Assembly (NCBI GenBank): GCA_036874045.1
Contig: CM072343.1
Span: 18,186,001 to 18,250,000, forward strand
From: Cymodocea nodosa
Taxonomy: Eukaryota; Streptophyta; Magnoliopsida; Alismatales; Cymodoceaceae
Direction: 5' to 3'
DNA length: 64,000 bases
Of the stretch, positions 25,701 through 40,700 are shown one piece after another. The position numbers and the translations under genes were made by a program. Every line of letters starts with the position of its first letter. The stretch's first letter is position 1. The notes beneath the pieces were generated by a model that saw only the letters and a list, made by a program, of their open reading frames with translations, was not told the origin of the DNA and did no database searches.

Positions 25701-28700
25701 TTACTATCTATTTTACTATCTCAAATTATATCATCCAATTGCTAATCTTCTACTGTCTAAGATATAGATTTTATTACCTTAATCTCAGATTATTCCTGTT
25801 ATTACTTTTACTATAAGTCTACAACTACTTTTCACTGCTACTACTACTATAGCAACTATTTTTTATGTTTCTCTATATGTTTGTTATTTTTCAACTAATA
25901 TTAAGTTTGATGAGTTATTATCAAGTCTGTTGCAAGTTGGATGCTGCAACTTAATGAGGGTTAGACTAAATAATATATTAAGGTTGTGTGTATACGTGGG
26001 TTTAGCGTCACATTGTTTAAATGGTATTAGTCCTTTCTATGTAGTAGGTAGCCTTAAGCTTGCTAATTAAAACAATCCATTTCTACCTATATCTTTGTCT
26101 CTAAAAAGATTAAATATTACTTAACCAGAAATAGTGAAAAAGATTTAAAATTACATAATTTAATAGAAGATTTAGTCATAGATATGAGTAACTAGAAGGA
26201 AATGATTCATGTAGCTGATCCTACATAGTTGAATTAAATTATTGTTTGTTTTGTTGTACAATTTTTGATGATATATTCTATACTGTTTTTAATTATTTGG
26301 CTTAAGTAGATACAACTTGCAGATGCTATGATCCAGTTTTTGACTGATTAGATGGGAAAAAGATGATCTAGTGTGATCCTAATTGTGAATTTTGTACTTG
26401 CTAAGACATGTTGTCACTTCATGTGTCAGGTAATGCTTGGTGTTGATCGCTTGGATATGATCAAGGGAATACCTCAAAAGATCCTAGCCTTTGAAAAATT
26501 CTTAGAAGAAAATTCAAGTTGGCGTGATAAAGTAGCTTTGCTACAAATTGCAGTTCCCACAAGAACTGATGTACCTGAGTGTATGCTTCGTTAATCTTAT
26601 ATATGATCTTGCATCTTTCTTTAAGAATCTTTAAGTGTCATCCTTTAGTTCATCAATAAGTGTTATCCTTTAGTATTATGATTTTTCTCCTAGAGAGCTA
26701 ATGATGTCTATGTACTAATGTTGTCTGGTGATCAATGGTGTTCGAAACTTCATGAGGCTACATAGAGTGATTTCGAAGTGTCAAAAGTAACAATGTTAAA
26801 ACATACAATGATTACAAGGATACATAGAGTGATTACAAGGGGTCCATAAGGCTGCAAGTTATTTTTTATGTCTAGTTATGAGCACAATTTATAATCTTTT
26901 TCATAAGCAAGAAGCCTTGTAAGGATGGAACAAAACACACAAATTAGATTAAACAGTTTCAACTATATGCCTTCCAAATCCTCCTGTCAAGGTTGGAAAT
27001 CATTACTTCCTTGACCCAAGGAAGGTTGGCCTTTATTTATATAAAGTTGCATCTACATGTGCAATAACAATACTCAAAATAAATGTTGCAACCAACTTGT
27101 TGAGTAAAAGTTGGTTGCCTGTGGTAGTGCCACAACTGCTCTCAGTTCTCCCATTTGAATTGGATTCTTCAGAGCCCCCCCCCCCCCCCCCCCCCCCATC
27201 TCCTTCAAGTTTGAGAAGTTTTTCACTCTAGGTAACTTGACATGGTAATGTATGAATCAGAAGTTGGGCATAGACCATTGAAAATTCTCCATTGAGATTT
27301 TTGTTTGCAATGACTGCTGCTGATGATATTTCAAGCGAGTGTGCTGATGGACAAAAATATTGTATACAATTTGTTTGAACATCCTCAAGTGTAAATCATG
27401 CAAGAAAATGTTTTTTATATGATTAATACAAAGAGTTGATATATTAAAAAAAAGTGTTACTATATGGGATTATTTATCATTCAAAAGCATAGTCTTGAAC
27501 ATATTTTTATTTTGCTCAAAATCTATAATTTACAATTACCTTTGAAATTTATGTTTCTCAAAATTTATAATTCAATGTTGCTCAAAAATATTTTAGAAAT
27601 TTGTAATTACATAAGAAATTTTCAAAAGGCATTTTCATTTTAGCATCATATTAAATCCAGAAGTCCACAATATTGTCAAGGGTACATACAGTTTTCAACT
27701 AACCTTTTTCCTTTTAACTAAATTTGTTTATAAAAGGTTAGCAATCTATCATGAAAGATATTATTGGGAGGAATCGACCAATTGATATTGTACCATTGAA
27801 GAAGGGTTTCCTATATGTCAATCTTGATCCATTTGTAGTTTCATAAATAACAATGAATAGGCAGAGGAGTCTGGTTGGGTTCAGCATAAAATGAAGAGGA
27901 TGGCTTCCCTGTTATGTTCGCAAAGATGGTGGGTTCCTAATAAAAGCAGATAGAGACACATGTTAGGGTGTAGAGGAGTCATTCCATTTAAGGAAAGCTT
28001 GAAAGTGGGGGATAATTGGTGAAAAGGAGAGGAACTCTTTTTTACACTACAGAAAAAAGCATGCAGTAATCACTCAAGATGAGGGCAAAGCACACAACAG
28101 GCACTTGAGGAAGAGAATGCGTAAGTTGACAGCATTGGCAGCTATTTTCACTATTTTCAGTGACCTAGGTTGACAGAGGTGAATCCTGCACGAAAAAGTG
28201 GTGAGCGAACACAATTTGGACAATTTGCTTATACACATATAACACAGGACACAACTACTTTTGGACATAGATATGTTTCATGGCTACATAACTAGAATCA
28301 ACATGTGGTCAAAATTTTGGTGGCAAATGCATGCCAGCATTTTGTACCATGGTTATTTGTCAAGCCGTTGATTCCTAATGTTAGAGTCATTTGGACTTGA
28401 ACTCTTGAATAAGATGCAAGTCAGTATCATGCCATCACTAGAGTATGTCAAAGCACAATGCAAAATGAGTATATGTTAAATGTCAACATGTTTTGGCTAA
28501 TATGTATAGACATTTTGAACAATGATTATAGTCAAACCCATGATTCTATAAAGGTCATCACGTTAGACTCTTGGAATTTTGAACACTTAAAAGGGATACA
28601 GGTTAGTATCATGACAACATTAGATTAAATGCAAGTTGAAAACAATGCAAAATTAGTATATGTTAGGTACTTATGTTTGTGTTTTATATTTCATTCAACA

Positions 28701-31700
28701 TGCATTCGATGCCTTTTTGAAATAAATTGTCAAGGCAAACCACATTATGCCAAGGTGCCTCGGCACCCACCTTAATAAACATGTTTCTTGGTACTTGTTT
28801 CATTTGGAAGAGTTGTAATTCAAGCCAAATTGTGAAATCCAGGAGTTACTTTAGTTTATTTTGACCTAGGGATTACAAATTGTATTTCATATTTCTGCTT
28901 TTAGTGTTCAATGTGAATATATACCTCTATTCGGAACAATAGAATTGGAGATAATTTCTGATTTTTATCAAGGATAAGAAAACTATTGATTGTCGCATCT
29001 CCTGCATCTATTCTGACAATTATTCTGATGACCATAACAAAATGAAGTATCAAACATCAAAATTATTGGACCCAAGTCTTTTCAGCAGAATGTTGATTTA
29101 TTATTATTTTTGTTTATTTTACAGATCAGAAACTTACAAGCCAGGTTCATGAAATTGTTGGGCGCATTAATGGCAGATTTGGGACTTTGACTACTGTTCC
29201 TATCCATCATCTGGTTTGTTTGTCAAATGCATCTTTTGATTTTACTAAGTTGCTTAATTTTATATAGTTAGAAACAATTCCCTGTTACCATTTTCCATGG
29301 ATAAGTTTGACAATTCATGATTGTATGCAGACTCATCAACAATTCCTGGTTATGCTTTTCTTTGGATAATTTTGAATAGTGCTGCTTAAATTATTTTTAC
29401 GACAATAATATAATCACTTATTGCAGTTATTTTGAAAGATATTTCTTAAGATCCTCATATGCTAGTTAGTTCTCATATTGAATAAGTTCAAATTGCTTGT
29501 TCTACATTACAAAATTTATAACAGAAATGTGCTGGTTCGAAGTTAATGATTTTAACCTTAACATCATTTAGAAGACAGGTTAGCTGATTTTTATGCGGCA
29601 GATAAATAACCAAGCTTCAGTACGTATTTTTTTCAGTACAATTATATATTTATATGTGTGTGTGTGTGCATACTATATATATTTTTAGGTTATATGTGAA
29701 CATTTATAACAAAAATAAATTATAATTAGACATAAGCAACCTAAGAAATAAATATCACATTAACAAAATATCATATCTAAGAGTCAACATAATAATGGTG
29801 AGGTTAGAGGAAGACACTAGAAGAGGCTTATGAGAGGGAGCTGCTGCTGAGGGAGAGTTTGCCAACGTAGGTTACTATTGAGGAGAGGTTGAGGTCTGTG
29901 TTGCTGGTGGAAGGGTCACCAGAGACTGTCGGAGCCATAGGTGATGTTGTTGAAAGTTGTCCAAGCTGCAGGTGATGTTGGTGGGGGCTACAGATGGTAG
30001 TAGCTGGCAGTTTTGGGAATTTTAGGGTTTTTTTTCTTTGTTTTCCAAGGAAATGACCCTTAAAACCCTTTCGGATCTATAGTTAGATCTACCATTGATC
30101 CACCTAAGAACCTACCTAGAAACTCACCAGGGCTAGGAATGAAAACACCCAGCCCCTTCAGGGCACCTCGGCACATAGGCTATGCCTAGGTGACACCTAG
30201 CCACCCACCTCAATGATTATGATTTTGCTAAAGCTTCTTATTTCGACAGGAAATTAAATCTTTAGGATTATGAAGTGGAAATTTGTTTCTCTATGCCCTT
30301 ATTACGAGATGGAAGATTCTTTCATGTGAATTTAGTTCTTCCTCACCTATTTTGGTTAGTGGTCCTATTGCAGGAGACGCCTAACTTGCTTCTTTTATAA
30401 GACCCAAATGCCTTGGTTTTTTATAATAGATTTTGGGACAATCATTACCATGAAGGAAAAAAATGAAACCTAGTCACTGACCATAGTGTCAAGCTTCTTG
30501 TAGTCTCATGCATGGAACATATTGGCCTCAAGTCCGATCACTAGCCACATTTTTCAGTGTGTTCACTTTTCTTGTGGTGTTTCTTTTTAACTACTAGTGC
30601 TGTCTAGGCTTGACTTTCTAACTGCAAGTGAGAAAAGGACACTCGAAATTGTAGCTTTCATTGGTTCTGTTGGATTGCTTTGCATTCTTCCTCCTTTTAG
30701 AAAGTAGACTGCTTCTAAGTGGCCAATCTCCAACAAGCTCAGATGGAAGGGAAACTTTCTATAGAAAACAAAGAAACCTCAACAAAATCACTAATTCAAA
30801 ATTCATCCCCATAATTCACCTTAAATTCCTCCAAGTCAGGAAGAGTAGGGGAGAATTTACACTTCCATTATTTCAGTCTAGGTCAACGAGATCTGACCAC
30901 TACTTTAGGTAGATGGCTGGATTTCAGCCATCAAAAACACCTCCGGCCACACTTTTAATTTCCCCTTACAAAGGACTGTCCAGCCATGAGGAAGGTGGGA
31001 AAGCTAAAGAGAAAGGGAATGTCGGATCTAGCCAAACCTGGCCAGATCCACCCTCAGTTATCCTCCTTCAGCAACCAACATTTCTCAGCAACCCCTTCCC
31101 TCAACTTATACTTATCTGTCTGGCAAGCAACATGGGAGAAGATGGAAAGGAGGATGTAGTGGAGGATGGACGAGGGGGTAGATCAGCCCCCAGGTGGTTG
31201 GAAAAATGACATCCTCCAGATGTAGCCATCGGCTACCATCGACAGGCCATTTTTGGCCCTTCCAGGGCTGTGATCCTGAGTGGAGGTGAGGGAGATGGTC
31301 GGGGACTACTAGGTAAGGAGACATGTTGTGGGTGGTTTACTGGTGATGATCATGGCCATACCTATTGCCTGTAGCCATCATCTGTTGGGTTCCATTGTTG
31401 TCAGAAGAGCCAAAGAGAGTTGATCTTCTCTCTCTCTCCGTTTAAGCTAAATCCCCTCCAGCTAATCACATTATTTATCTAACTAGTCCCCCTTTTCTAC
31501 CAGTCATAGACTACCATATCAAACTCCCTAAGTAATCTTACCCAATACCAGCCATGTGGTGCTATGTTAAGTTAAAACACCACATGGACACCCTCCAATG
31601 ACCCACCCAAATGCCCCAATGAGAGATTGTCATGTCAATATCCATCCAGCAATATTTCCAATTCAAATGTCATGTCATTTACTGGTAATTTTGTGCATAT

Positions 31701-34700
31701 TTTACCTGTGGTTTAAAGTTTTGCAAGTAAGGATATGTCTACACACATGTTTCTTGTGATTATGCCGAATCCTTCACTTTTGGTACTACAAGTAAATTTT
31801 GACTTATGTAAATTAAATTCACAATAATATCTCATAATTTAAATTAATCTCATTGCACATAATATTTCTTATTTAATAAATCCTATATTTCTCCCAAAGT
31901 TCAATAAATGGCCATGAAATTCACAATAAATCTAGAGAATTATTTTATTAAATTATGGACTTTATTTTAGGGACAGTAAGGGATTTTTCATTTATGATAT
32001 TGCATGATATGATCTTTTGTGTGTAAGTATCATAAGACTACCTGTAATCAATGATATTCATGACCGTTTTATGGTATCCAATGAAAATTACTTTTTTTGA
32101 ACATAATTGTATCATAAGGACAGTTTCATATTATCTATACTATTTTTCTTTAGTCTCATGGTTAAACCAATGCACTGTTATTCGGTGTATATGTTCACTT
32201 TTTGTAATTCACATGAAAAGAGTCTATAGTCATGATGCAACTTTGTGAAGGCTTACTTAGAATTTTTCCTGGAGGGCACTTATGATTTTTCTGATTTCTA
32301 TATGTTTCATAATATTCACATATTTGCTTGTTTCATTATTGAATATTTTATATATTGCAACATTATATTTGACATTCATATTTACTTGTTGCTTTATTCT
32401 TAATTGTATTTGATTGATGGTATGTGCCCTGAAAGATGACATTTTACAATTTATTGGTTATGTTGCAGGATCGTTCTCTTGACTTTTATGCTCTTTGTGC
32501 TCTATATGCTGTCACTGGTACTTGCTCGATTCTTGTCATTATTAGCTGATCAACCACAATCATCCTTCTTTAATCATAAACCATGTTCACGGTTTTTTTC
32601 TTGCTGATGAACAATATTATATTGAATACACTGATAATAACTGAATAGCAGCAATTTTGATGCATTAAATATCTTACTTTTTACATGTCTTTGACTAGGG
32701 GAAAATGATCAATACCTTAAAGAGTTATAGAAAATGTGTTGTATCTGGATCAAAGAATGGGCATAGCAAGGATAGACATGACAGAGGGAACTAATGGATT
32801 TGTAAAAGTGAATCATATCATTAGTTGCAATTCCATAATGAAACCAATATAATTTTAAATTAAACCCTTTGAATAGAATCAGGCTTATTTGAAAAATTGA
32901 CAAGAATAATGGAAATTTAATATTGGAAATCTAATTCTAGCTAGTTCCCTGAACTCATCAAGTGAATATACTCCATCAAAATTAGTTTGTGACATTATTT
33001 CAATCATTTTCTGTTTTCTTCTATAGTGAAGTAAAATACAGACTTCAAATATGATTTGCACATTAGCCTAGTTATCTCTAATGTTTTCACAACTCTACCA
33101 GTCATTGAACCATCTGTGTCCATTGCAGTTCAAAATCTGCTCCAACGCAATGTCTTCATAATTATGCCATTATTTAATTATTTAAGAATCAAGAAAAATA
33201 CAAAATGTAGGGAAAAATCTGGAAAATACAAATATCAGAAAAAATTGCAGAAACATTTTTACCTATATTCATCATTATCATACAAAAAGAAATGAGAGAT
33301 ACAAAAATATAATGCATATATGATATGTGAAGCATTGAGATCAAGTTTACTAGCTACTATTTATGAATTGAATATAAGGTAGTCTAATGAGTTCAAATTT
33401 CAATTAAAGTTGGATAACATGATCAAACAATAAGTGACAAAACCCTTCAAGCTATAAATGAGTGAATGGCATTTTTTGAAATGAATGACACATTTTCTGT
33501 ATCCAAAATGGTCTAAGAGTCTAATAATCATCACACATCCAACTGTCATCATCTTCTCCATATTCCAGTGTATTGTAATTATTATGCCAAATGAATAAAG
33601 AAGGAAGGGAAATGAGTAATCACACAATAAATAACCAGATTTTACGTGGTTACATCCATGAGTGAGGAGGTTGATGGAGGCTTTACTATGCTGAAGGATA
33701 GTGTTACAAATGGATGATCAAAGGGAGAGACAACTCTGGACCATTTGGAACTATTCCAGATACTCCCTTAAATAGGCATCTTGTCCATTACAACAAATCC
33801 CATAAATAGGAAAAAACCCCAACATATCTCTCATAATTCTAGATTTAAGGAATCCACTTTATGGCCAATAAATTCAAGTCATTGAATCTAAGAAGACTTA
33901 TTGTCTTCTGACATGCCTAGGTGGACGCACACCAAGCCCTTCATCTTCTGGTGAAATGGTTAACTTAAGCCATTAACAACAATCTCCACCTTGACTTGAA
34001 GTTGACCACAAAACAACATAAAACCTCCACCTCGAATAAGAGCTCCACCTAGAATGGAACAAAAGATCCTTACCACCAGCCTTGTTTAGGAGGCTTTCCA
34101 ACTTCCATAAACATTGAGTAAGTCAAGACTTGGACTTACCCTCAAGAACATCTTTAGTAAACATATCACCTCGGTTGTCCTCTGATTGAATTTTCTGCAC
34201 ATTGATTCTTCTTTTTGAACGAGGAAAATGATACCGAATATTAATGTACTTCGTTCTATCATGAAAGACATGATCTTTGGTGAGACAAATGGTACTTAGA
34301 CTATCACAATAGAGAGTTGTAGTCTCTGCTGCCATCCAAGGTTGTTGATCAGCCCTTTCATCCAAATTCCTTCTTTCATAGTCTTAGTTAGAGTCATATA
34401 TTTAGCTTCCATTGTGGAGAGGGAAACCGTTGGTTGAAGAATTGATTTCCAACTAACAATAAAGCTTCCAACGATGAAGACATAGTTGGTGAGAGATCTC
34501 CTATTGTCTAGATCAACTTTGAAGTCTGAATTCGAGTAACCTGCTATGTTGTAGTTTGGATTTACCTCATAAATGAGGCTTACATTCAGAGTACCTTTCA
34601 GGTATCTAAAAATTTTCTCGACTACCTTCCAATGCTCCTTGCCCAAGCTGCTCATAAACCTACTAACAAGGCTGATAGGATATGCCAAATCTGACCTGGA

Positions 34701-37700
34701 GCAAGTCATAGCATACACAATGCTACCAACAGCATTAGCATAAGGAACTTTCTTCTTATATGTCTTGTCTTCTTTTGATTCTAGTTGCATAGCAACTGAA
34801 AGCTTCAAATTTCTATCATATGGAATTCCTATGGCATTTGCATTTGACATTCCAAACCTGATAGAACCTTTTGGATGTATTGTTTTTGTGATAGGAACAA
34901 TCTTCCAGTAGTTCTATTTCTGAAAATTTCCATCCTTAGGATTTTATTAGCAACTCCAAGGTCCTTCATGTCGAATTCCCTATTCAATTACTCCTTGAGA
35001 TACTAGATGTCTTTCATCTTCTTTGCCGCTATCAAAATGTCATCAACATACAATAATAGGTACATATACTCGCTCACTAGCTTGCTAACGTAGACACAAG
35101 GATCATGAGTGCTTCTAATGAAACCGAGGCTTAGACTAAAACTATCGAATTTTTTGTACCATTGCCTTGGGGATTGTTTCAACCCATATAGCGACTTTTG
35201 AAGCTTGTAAACCAAGTTGTGCTTACTAGAATCTACAAAATCCTTTGATTGAGCCATCCAAATGTCTTCCTCTAAGTTTCCATGGAGGAAGACAATTTTA
35301 ATGTCAAGTTGTTCCAATTCTAAATCTTGGGATGCAACAATGGTAAGGAGGATTCTAATAGAAGTGTGTCTTACCACAGGAGCAAACACTTCATTATAAT
35401 CTATACCTTCACTTTAGCTGTACTCCTTTGCAACTAACCTTGCTTTGTACTAAATCCCACTATTTTTAGCATTTCCAATCTTCCTTTTGAAGATCCATTT
35501 GCACTCAACAATTTTTAGATCTTTTGGTGGCTTAATAAGGTCTCATGTGTGGTTTTTGGAGAGTGACTGAATCTCTTCCTCCATGGTGGCAAACCATTAT
35601 GCTGCATTAGGGCCTTGAATGACTTCTTCAAAGCTAATGGGGTCTTCATCTTCAAGCTCTGAATCCTCCATTGATTGTAGGATATATGCAACCATACTGC
35701 CAAAGCTGTATTTCTTAGGGAGAACAATTTGACTACGAGGATGGTCAAGGGCAACAGACCTAAATTGTAGAGGATCAATGCTTGTTCCTTCGTTCGAACA
35801 ATCCTCTGTTGTTGGAATTTCTTCAGGAATAGTGGGAGCATGTAGGTCTTCTTTTTGAGTGGTGGTTTCAAACATAACTTGTTTAGAAATTTGTCCAATG
35901 TCCTCTTGAGAAGATTGGCTGACTTCCTCTTGTGTAGGAGCCTTTCCCTTTTGATGAGTGACTGAGTTTTCATCAAAAGTCATGTTCCTACTTAGAACCA
36001 CCTTGTGTGGCATCGAATCCCAGATCCTATAACCTTTAACACCATTGTCATATCCTATGAAAGATCTTTTCCTAGCTCTTGACTCTAGCTTACCATTGTT
36101 TACATGGTAATAAGTAGTATACCAAAAAATCTTCAGCTTCCCATAATTGGCGGACCAACCAGACCAAACTTTAAATGGAATCCAATCATCAATGCTGCTA
36201 GCGAGACTCTTATTCACCAAATATGAGGTGATGTTAACTGCCTCAGCCTAGAAAGTCTTTGGAAGATTTGCATTTGAAAGCATGCACCTTGCTTGAAAAG
36301 CAAGGTGCAATTCAACCTTTCTACCACACCGTTTTGTTGTGGTGTGTGCTTCACCGTCTTGTGACATGTGATACCTACATCTTTATAAAATTAGTTGAAT
36401 TCCTTTGAACAGAATTCCAACTCATTGTCTATACGAAGGCATTTAACCTTCTTTTTGGTTTGATTTTCAACAAGTGTTTTCCACTCCTTGAAAAACTTGA
36501 AGGCATCTCCTTTATGTTCAACATAAATCCAGTTCATCCTAGAATAATCATCAATAATGCTCAAAAATACCTTGAACTAGATAAAGAGGGTTGTTGAGAA
36601 GGATCCCAACAATCAACATGCACATAATCGAGAACTTTCTTGGAAGAGTGTTCCCTTTTGTTGAACTGCACACGTTTTTGCTTGCCAAAATACAATGCCT
36701 GCATAGACTAAAGTTGGTTACCTTGTGGCCTCCCAATAAACCTTGTTTGCTGAGTTGAAGCATCCCTTTCTGCCTAAGATGACCAAGCCACATATGTCAT
36801 CGTTTAGTCTCATTAAACTATACAGTTGAGGATGCATTGGTTGTTGGAGTTGTAATAGTTGAACCTTGCAACATGTAAAGGGGTCATTGTATGACCCCTT
36901 TCATCACCACTAATGATCTTTTGAAGACCTTCAAAATTTTGCCTTCACCTGTGTATTTGAAACCCTTATCATCCAACATCATAAGGGAAATCAAGTTCTT
37001 CCCCAACTAAGGAATGTGTCACACTCCTTCAAGCGTCCACACAGTCCCATCATACATTCAAAGTTTAATATTTCCAATGCTAACCATCCTGCAAAGATGG
37101 TTATCGGCCATGGAAACATAGTTTCTATTAGGGTTAGATTCATATGTTGTAAATAATTCCCTATCATGCATCATGTGGTGAGAAGCTCTAGAGTCGAAAA
37201 TCCATTCCTTTGGTGTGGATGGACTAAAAGACATAGTCAGAGCGAAATTAGCCTTTGACGAGGACTCCTCTTGGGCTGTTGCAGTAGATTCTGGCTTGGA
37301 TTTAAGCTTTGGACAGTCTTGATTTCTAGTGCCCTTTCTCTTTGCTGTAGTTGGGCTTTTTGGAACTTCTCCTTGGACTTTCCCCTTCCATTTTTCTTCT
37401 AATCTCTCTTGTTGGTGTGCCCTCGTTGGTTGTTGGAACTTGAAGCAGACAGTCTAGAGGCCCCATTCTCATTGCCAACATTGCTAGCCATATGTCTAAG
37501 TTCACGAGAATGCAAACTAGACCTTACTTCTTCCAAAGTAATTGATTCCTTCCCCATAATGAAAGATTGAACCAAATTCTTAAATGATTGAGGCAAGGAG
37601 ATGAGCAATAGAAATGTTGTTCCCTCATCCTCTATATTTCTCAATTCAAGAAGTGAATTCAAATGGTCTAGGCATTGCTTAAGGGGCGTATCTTCCTTTA

Positions 37701-40700
37701 TACAAAGAGAGAAGAGTTGCTACTTCAATAGAAGTTTATTGGTGAGGGATTTTGTCATATATAAACTCTCCAACTCGAGCCAAAGACTAGTAGCAATAGT
37801 TTCTTCAGCTACTTCAATTATTACTTCATCCGATAAACATAATAGGATGGTGAAATAAGCTTTTTCCTCATGTGAAGCTAGTGTTGCCGCATCCAAATCC
37901 ATTGGTTTGGGATTTTGAAGTGGCATTCAAATCCCTTACTGCTTCAAAAGGGTGTGCATTTTAATTTGCCACAACCCAAAGCTGTTTTTACTTGTAAATT
38001 TCTCAATCTTCACACTATGTGAAGACATGATAAAGATACTAGTAGAACAGTGACAAAAACGGACAAGAATAATAGAAAGCTTAGATCTTCAACTCTGCAC
38101 AAACTAGAAATGATCATAGGGTTGCAAGCTGTTGTTCCATCTCCATGAACAGAACTAACCACAGAAACAACAAGCGGACTGCACTTCCTTCCCTAGAATC
38201 TGGCTCTGATACCACTTTGTTATGCTAAATGAATAAAGAAAGAGGGTGAAGAAGTAGCAATCACACAATAAACAATCAAATTTTACGTGGTTCGCCACTA
38301 AAGACTACATCCATGGGTGAGGAGGCTAATGGAGTCTTCACTATGTTGAAGGATAGTGTTACAAATGGATAATCAAAGGAGAGACAACTCTGGACCATCT
38401 GGAACCATTCCAGATGCTCCCTTAAATAGGAACAAGCCCCAACATATCCCCCATAATTGTAGATTTAAGGAATCCACTTTATGGCCCATAAATTCAAGTC
38501 ATTGAATCCAAGAAGACCCATTGTCTTCTGAAGACCATGCTTAGGTGGATGCACACTAGGCCCTTCATCTTCCGATGAAATGGTTAATTCAAGCCATTAA
38601 CAACAGTAATGGTCATCTTCATACTCACTGTTCACATCTTGATCCCACCTTCATGCTTTGAGACATCATCTTTAATAATGTGTACATCACTATCCATAAC
38701 ATTAATAATAAATTACTTGAGATAGTTCAAATTTCAAATCTGATTCCAAATCTTACCTTATGGTATTAATTATGACTTGTTCTCTGCATACCAATGCCAA
38801 TGAAAAGAGCTTAACCTTCAATAGGGGACATTTTTTCCACATTGATTTATAGCATGCCAACTTTGCTATAGCAACTTCTAATTCTTATTGGTTGCACATG
38901 CAAGGGTGTTTGTAGTTATAGTCAAATGTAGTCTGACAAAACAATATTCAACGTCTTAAGTTGTAGATATGATCCATAATCTCTCTCTTAAGTGTAATGG
39001 TTTGAATGCATAGTAGTTTAAACATTTTAAAATTCACAACTATTATCTTTACATTTACTTTGTATTATATGTTGGGATCTAAATGCTTAAATTTCTAAAT
39101 TGATATATTTCCTTTACACTTTTATTTGTACAGATGTGGCTCTTGTTACTTCATTAAGAGATGGAATGAACTTGGTTAGCTATGAGTTTGTGGCCTGTCA
39201 AGAGTCAAAGAAAGGCGTACTTATCCTTAGCGAAGTAATGTTACAACTAACTTTGACAAACACATAGTTGTATTTTCTTGATTGTAGAAGTTTTGGTTTT
39301 ACCATCATTCTTTTTTATTTAGATCCTCCACTATTCTTTTTTGTTGATGAACTATTTAATTAGAATTTTTAAGTTTCTTATGGGTAAAAGTGCTTTAGAT
39401 ATATTATTTGAGCTGTGTCTAATGATTCAAGCAAAACAACAATAACAATGAATGCCTTGATCATACTATGTAAGGTTTGCTACATGAATCCTTTTCTTTT
39501 TTCCTATCCATTACTAAATCTTTTGTTAAATGATGTAATTTTTATCTTTCTCCAAAATTTCTATGTTTTAGCTGTCTTATTCCTCCTTTATCTTACCTAA
39601 ATGATTAATTTTCTTTTTATTACAAATGCATTTATAGGCCTTCTATAGAGTATGGATATAATAAACCATCTAAAGATAATTTCTCCTATTTTATCCTCAC
39701 TTGCTACAACTTCCACTCTTTCAAATAAAAAAACTTCTCTCTTATAATTAATTACCCATCCATTATAACATTTGCATCTCTATCATACTAACTCTTGGTA
39801 CATTTTCATGTTTAATAGTCTAACAAAGTATCATGTCTAGTAGGACTTTCCTTTTAGTTTTAAAGATTTTATTTTGAATGTGTTTCTCTACTTTTTTCAA
39901 AATCTGCTTTAATTTTGTGAATAACATCTTTTGTATATTTTCAATTGTTTCTTATTATAGATCCTAAATATCTAAAATTCTTGCTTTTAGGTATCTCATG
40001 CCTATTCAATTTTATATTTGCACCATTGTTTCTATAAAATGGTATTTGTGCTCATATTGGATTGACGAGCTTTTATAGTTTCTCATTGACCTAATGTCAA
40101 CCAACTTCTTTTACTTCATCTTAAGATGTACTGTACATGAAGAATACAGGGGTTTAGACTTAGTAGGACTCACATTATATACATAATTTAACTTTAATAA
40201 CGATAGAAATTGTAAAATTTCAACTTAAAATCAATTAACATTAAGTAAAGAGATTTATTATATATTATCATAAGTTTAGTTTCCACGCTATCAATGTGAG
40301 ACTATCTAACACTTTCTTACTTATGGCTTATTTTATACTTACAAATGTTCTTTTTTTCAAATTGGGTGAATGTGCATGAATTTTCTCTATTACCATGTAA
40401 AATTCTAATTCAAAATTAATCGACATTAAGTGAAGAGATTCATCATATATTAATCTAAGTTCAATATTCAAAACCATGATGAAACTACAAAATTGGATGA
40501 TCAAGTGATCCTTAAATAAAGAATTTTAGAGATTTATGATATATGGAAGTAAGAAGGAAGAGATTATGTAAAATTTTATTTATAAAATTAAAATAGTTTA
40601 GAAGAAGTAGAAGATTGCATATGGAATTGTTGGAATAGTCTCACATAGAAAACAATGTGGTAGATCAGACTCTTATATAATGACTAACCCTCCTCCCAAA

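Larger units (their letters stand above)
20471..26429 (+). other. TPS1 intron 5 (6.0 kb)
   Basis: One of the two longest introns. It holds A/G-rich low-complexity sequence at 20.99-21.13 kb, a diverged tandem duplication at about 21.1-21.7 kb, a plus-strand LINE remnant at about 22.2-25.0 kb, a 13-base G run at 23745-23757, and a second A/G-rich tract at 25.38-25.62 kb. The rest is AT-rich with nothing I recognise. The intron interrupts the GT20 domain between GRK and VMLGVDRLD. Confidence 0.85.
26581..29124 (+). other. TPS1 intron 6 (2.5 kb)
   Basis: AT-rich. It contains a 23-base C run at 27175-27197 and a diverged tandem duplication at about 28.3-28.66 kb. No gene or complete element is recognisable. 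Confidence 0.85.
33580..38605 (-). mobile_element. Ty1/Copia LTR retrotransposon, inserted antisense in TPS1 intron 8
   Basis: A 5.0-kb element with LTRs at both ends, flanked by the direct repeat GTAAT (33575-33579 and 38606-38610). On the minus strand the order is gag (about 38.0-37.4 kb), protease (motif DSRASHH at about 37.17 kb, where DSGAS is usual), integrase (zinc region at 36.79-36.66 kb, then LRIDNELEF and [13 protein letters not shown] at 36.45-36.29 kb), reverse transcriptase (35389-35003, with YVDDIL) and RNase H (34850-34123). Integrase before reverse transcriptase marks it as Copia. Stops and frameshifts split the polyprotein into several frames and the protease motif is changed, so it is not autonomous. 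The LTRs differ by substitutions and an indel, so it is not recent. Confidence 0.93.
32518..39133 (+). other. TPS1 intron 8 (6.6 kb)
   Basis: The longest intron. Of its 6.6 kb, 5.0 kb are the antisense Copia element described separately. Without it the intron would be about 1.6 kb of AT-rich sequence with no other feature. It splits the Asp458 codon just before the LRDGMNLV motif. Confidence 0.9.

Noticed and set aside
33580-38605. Integrated plant virus
   Set aside because: The retro-like frames have Copia order (integrase before reverse transcriptase), LTRs and a tRNA primer site. No movement protein, coat protein or pararetrovirus arrangement is visible.
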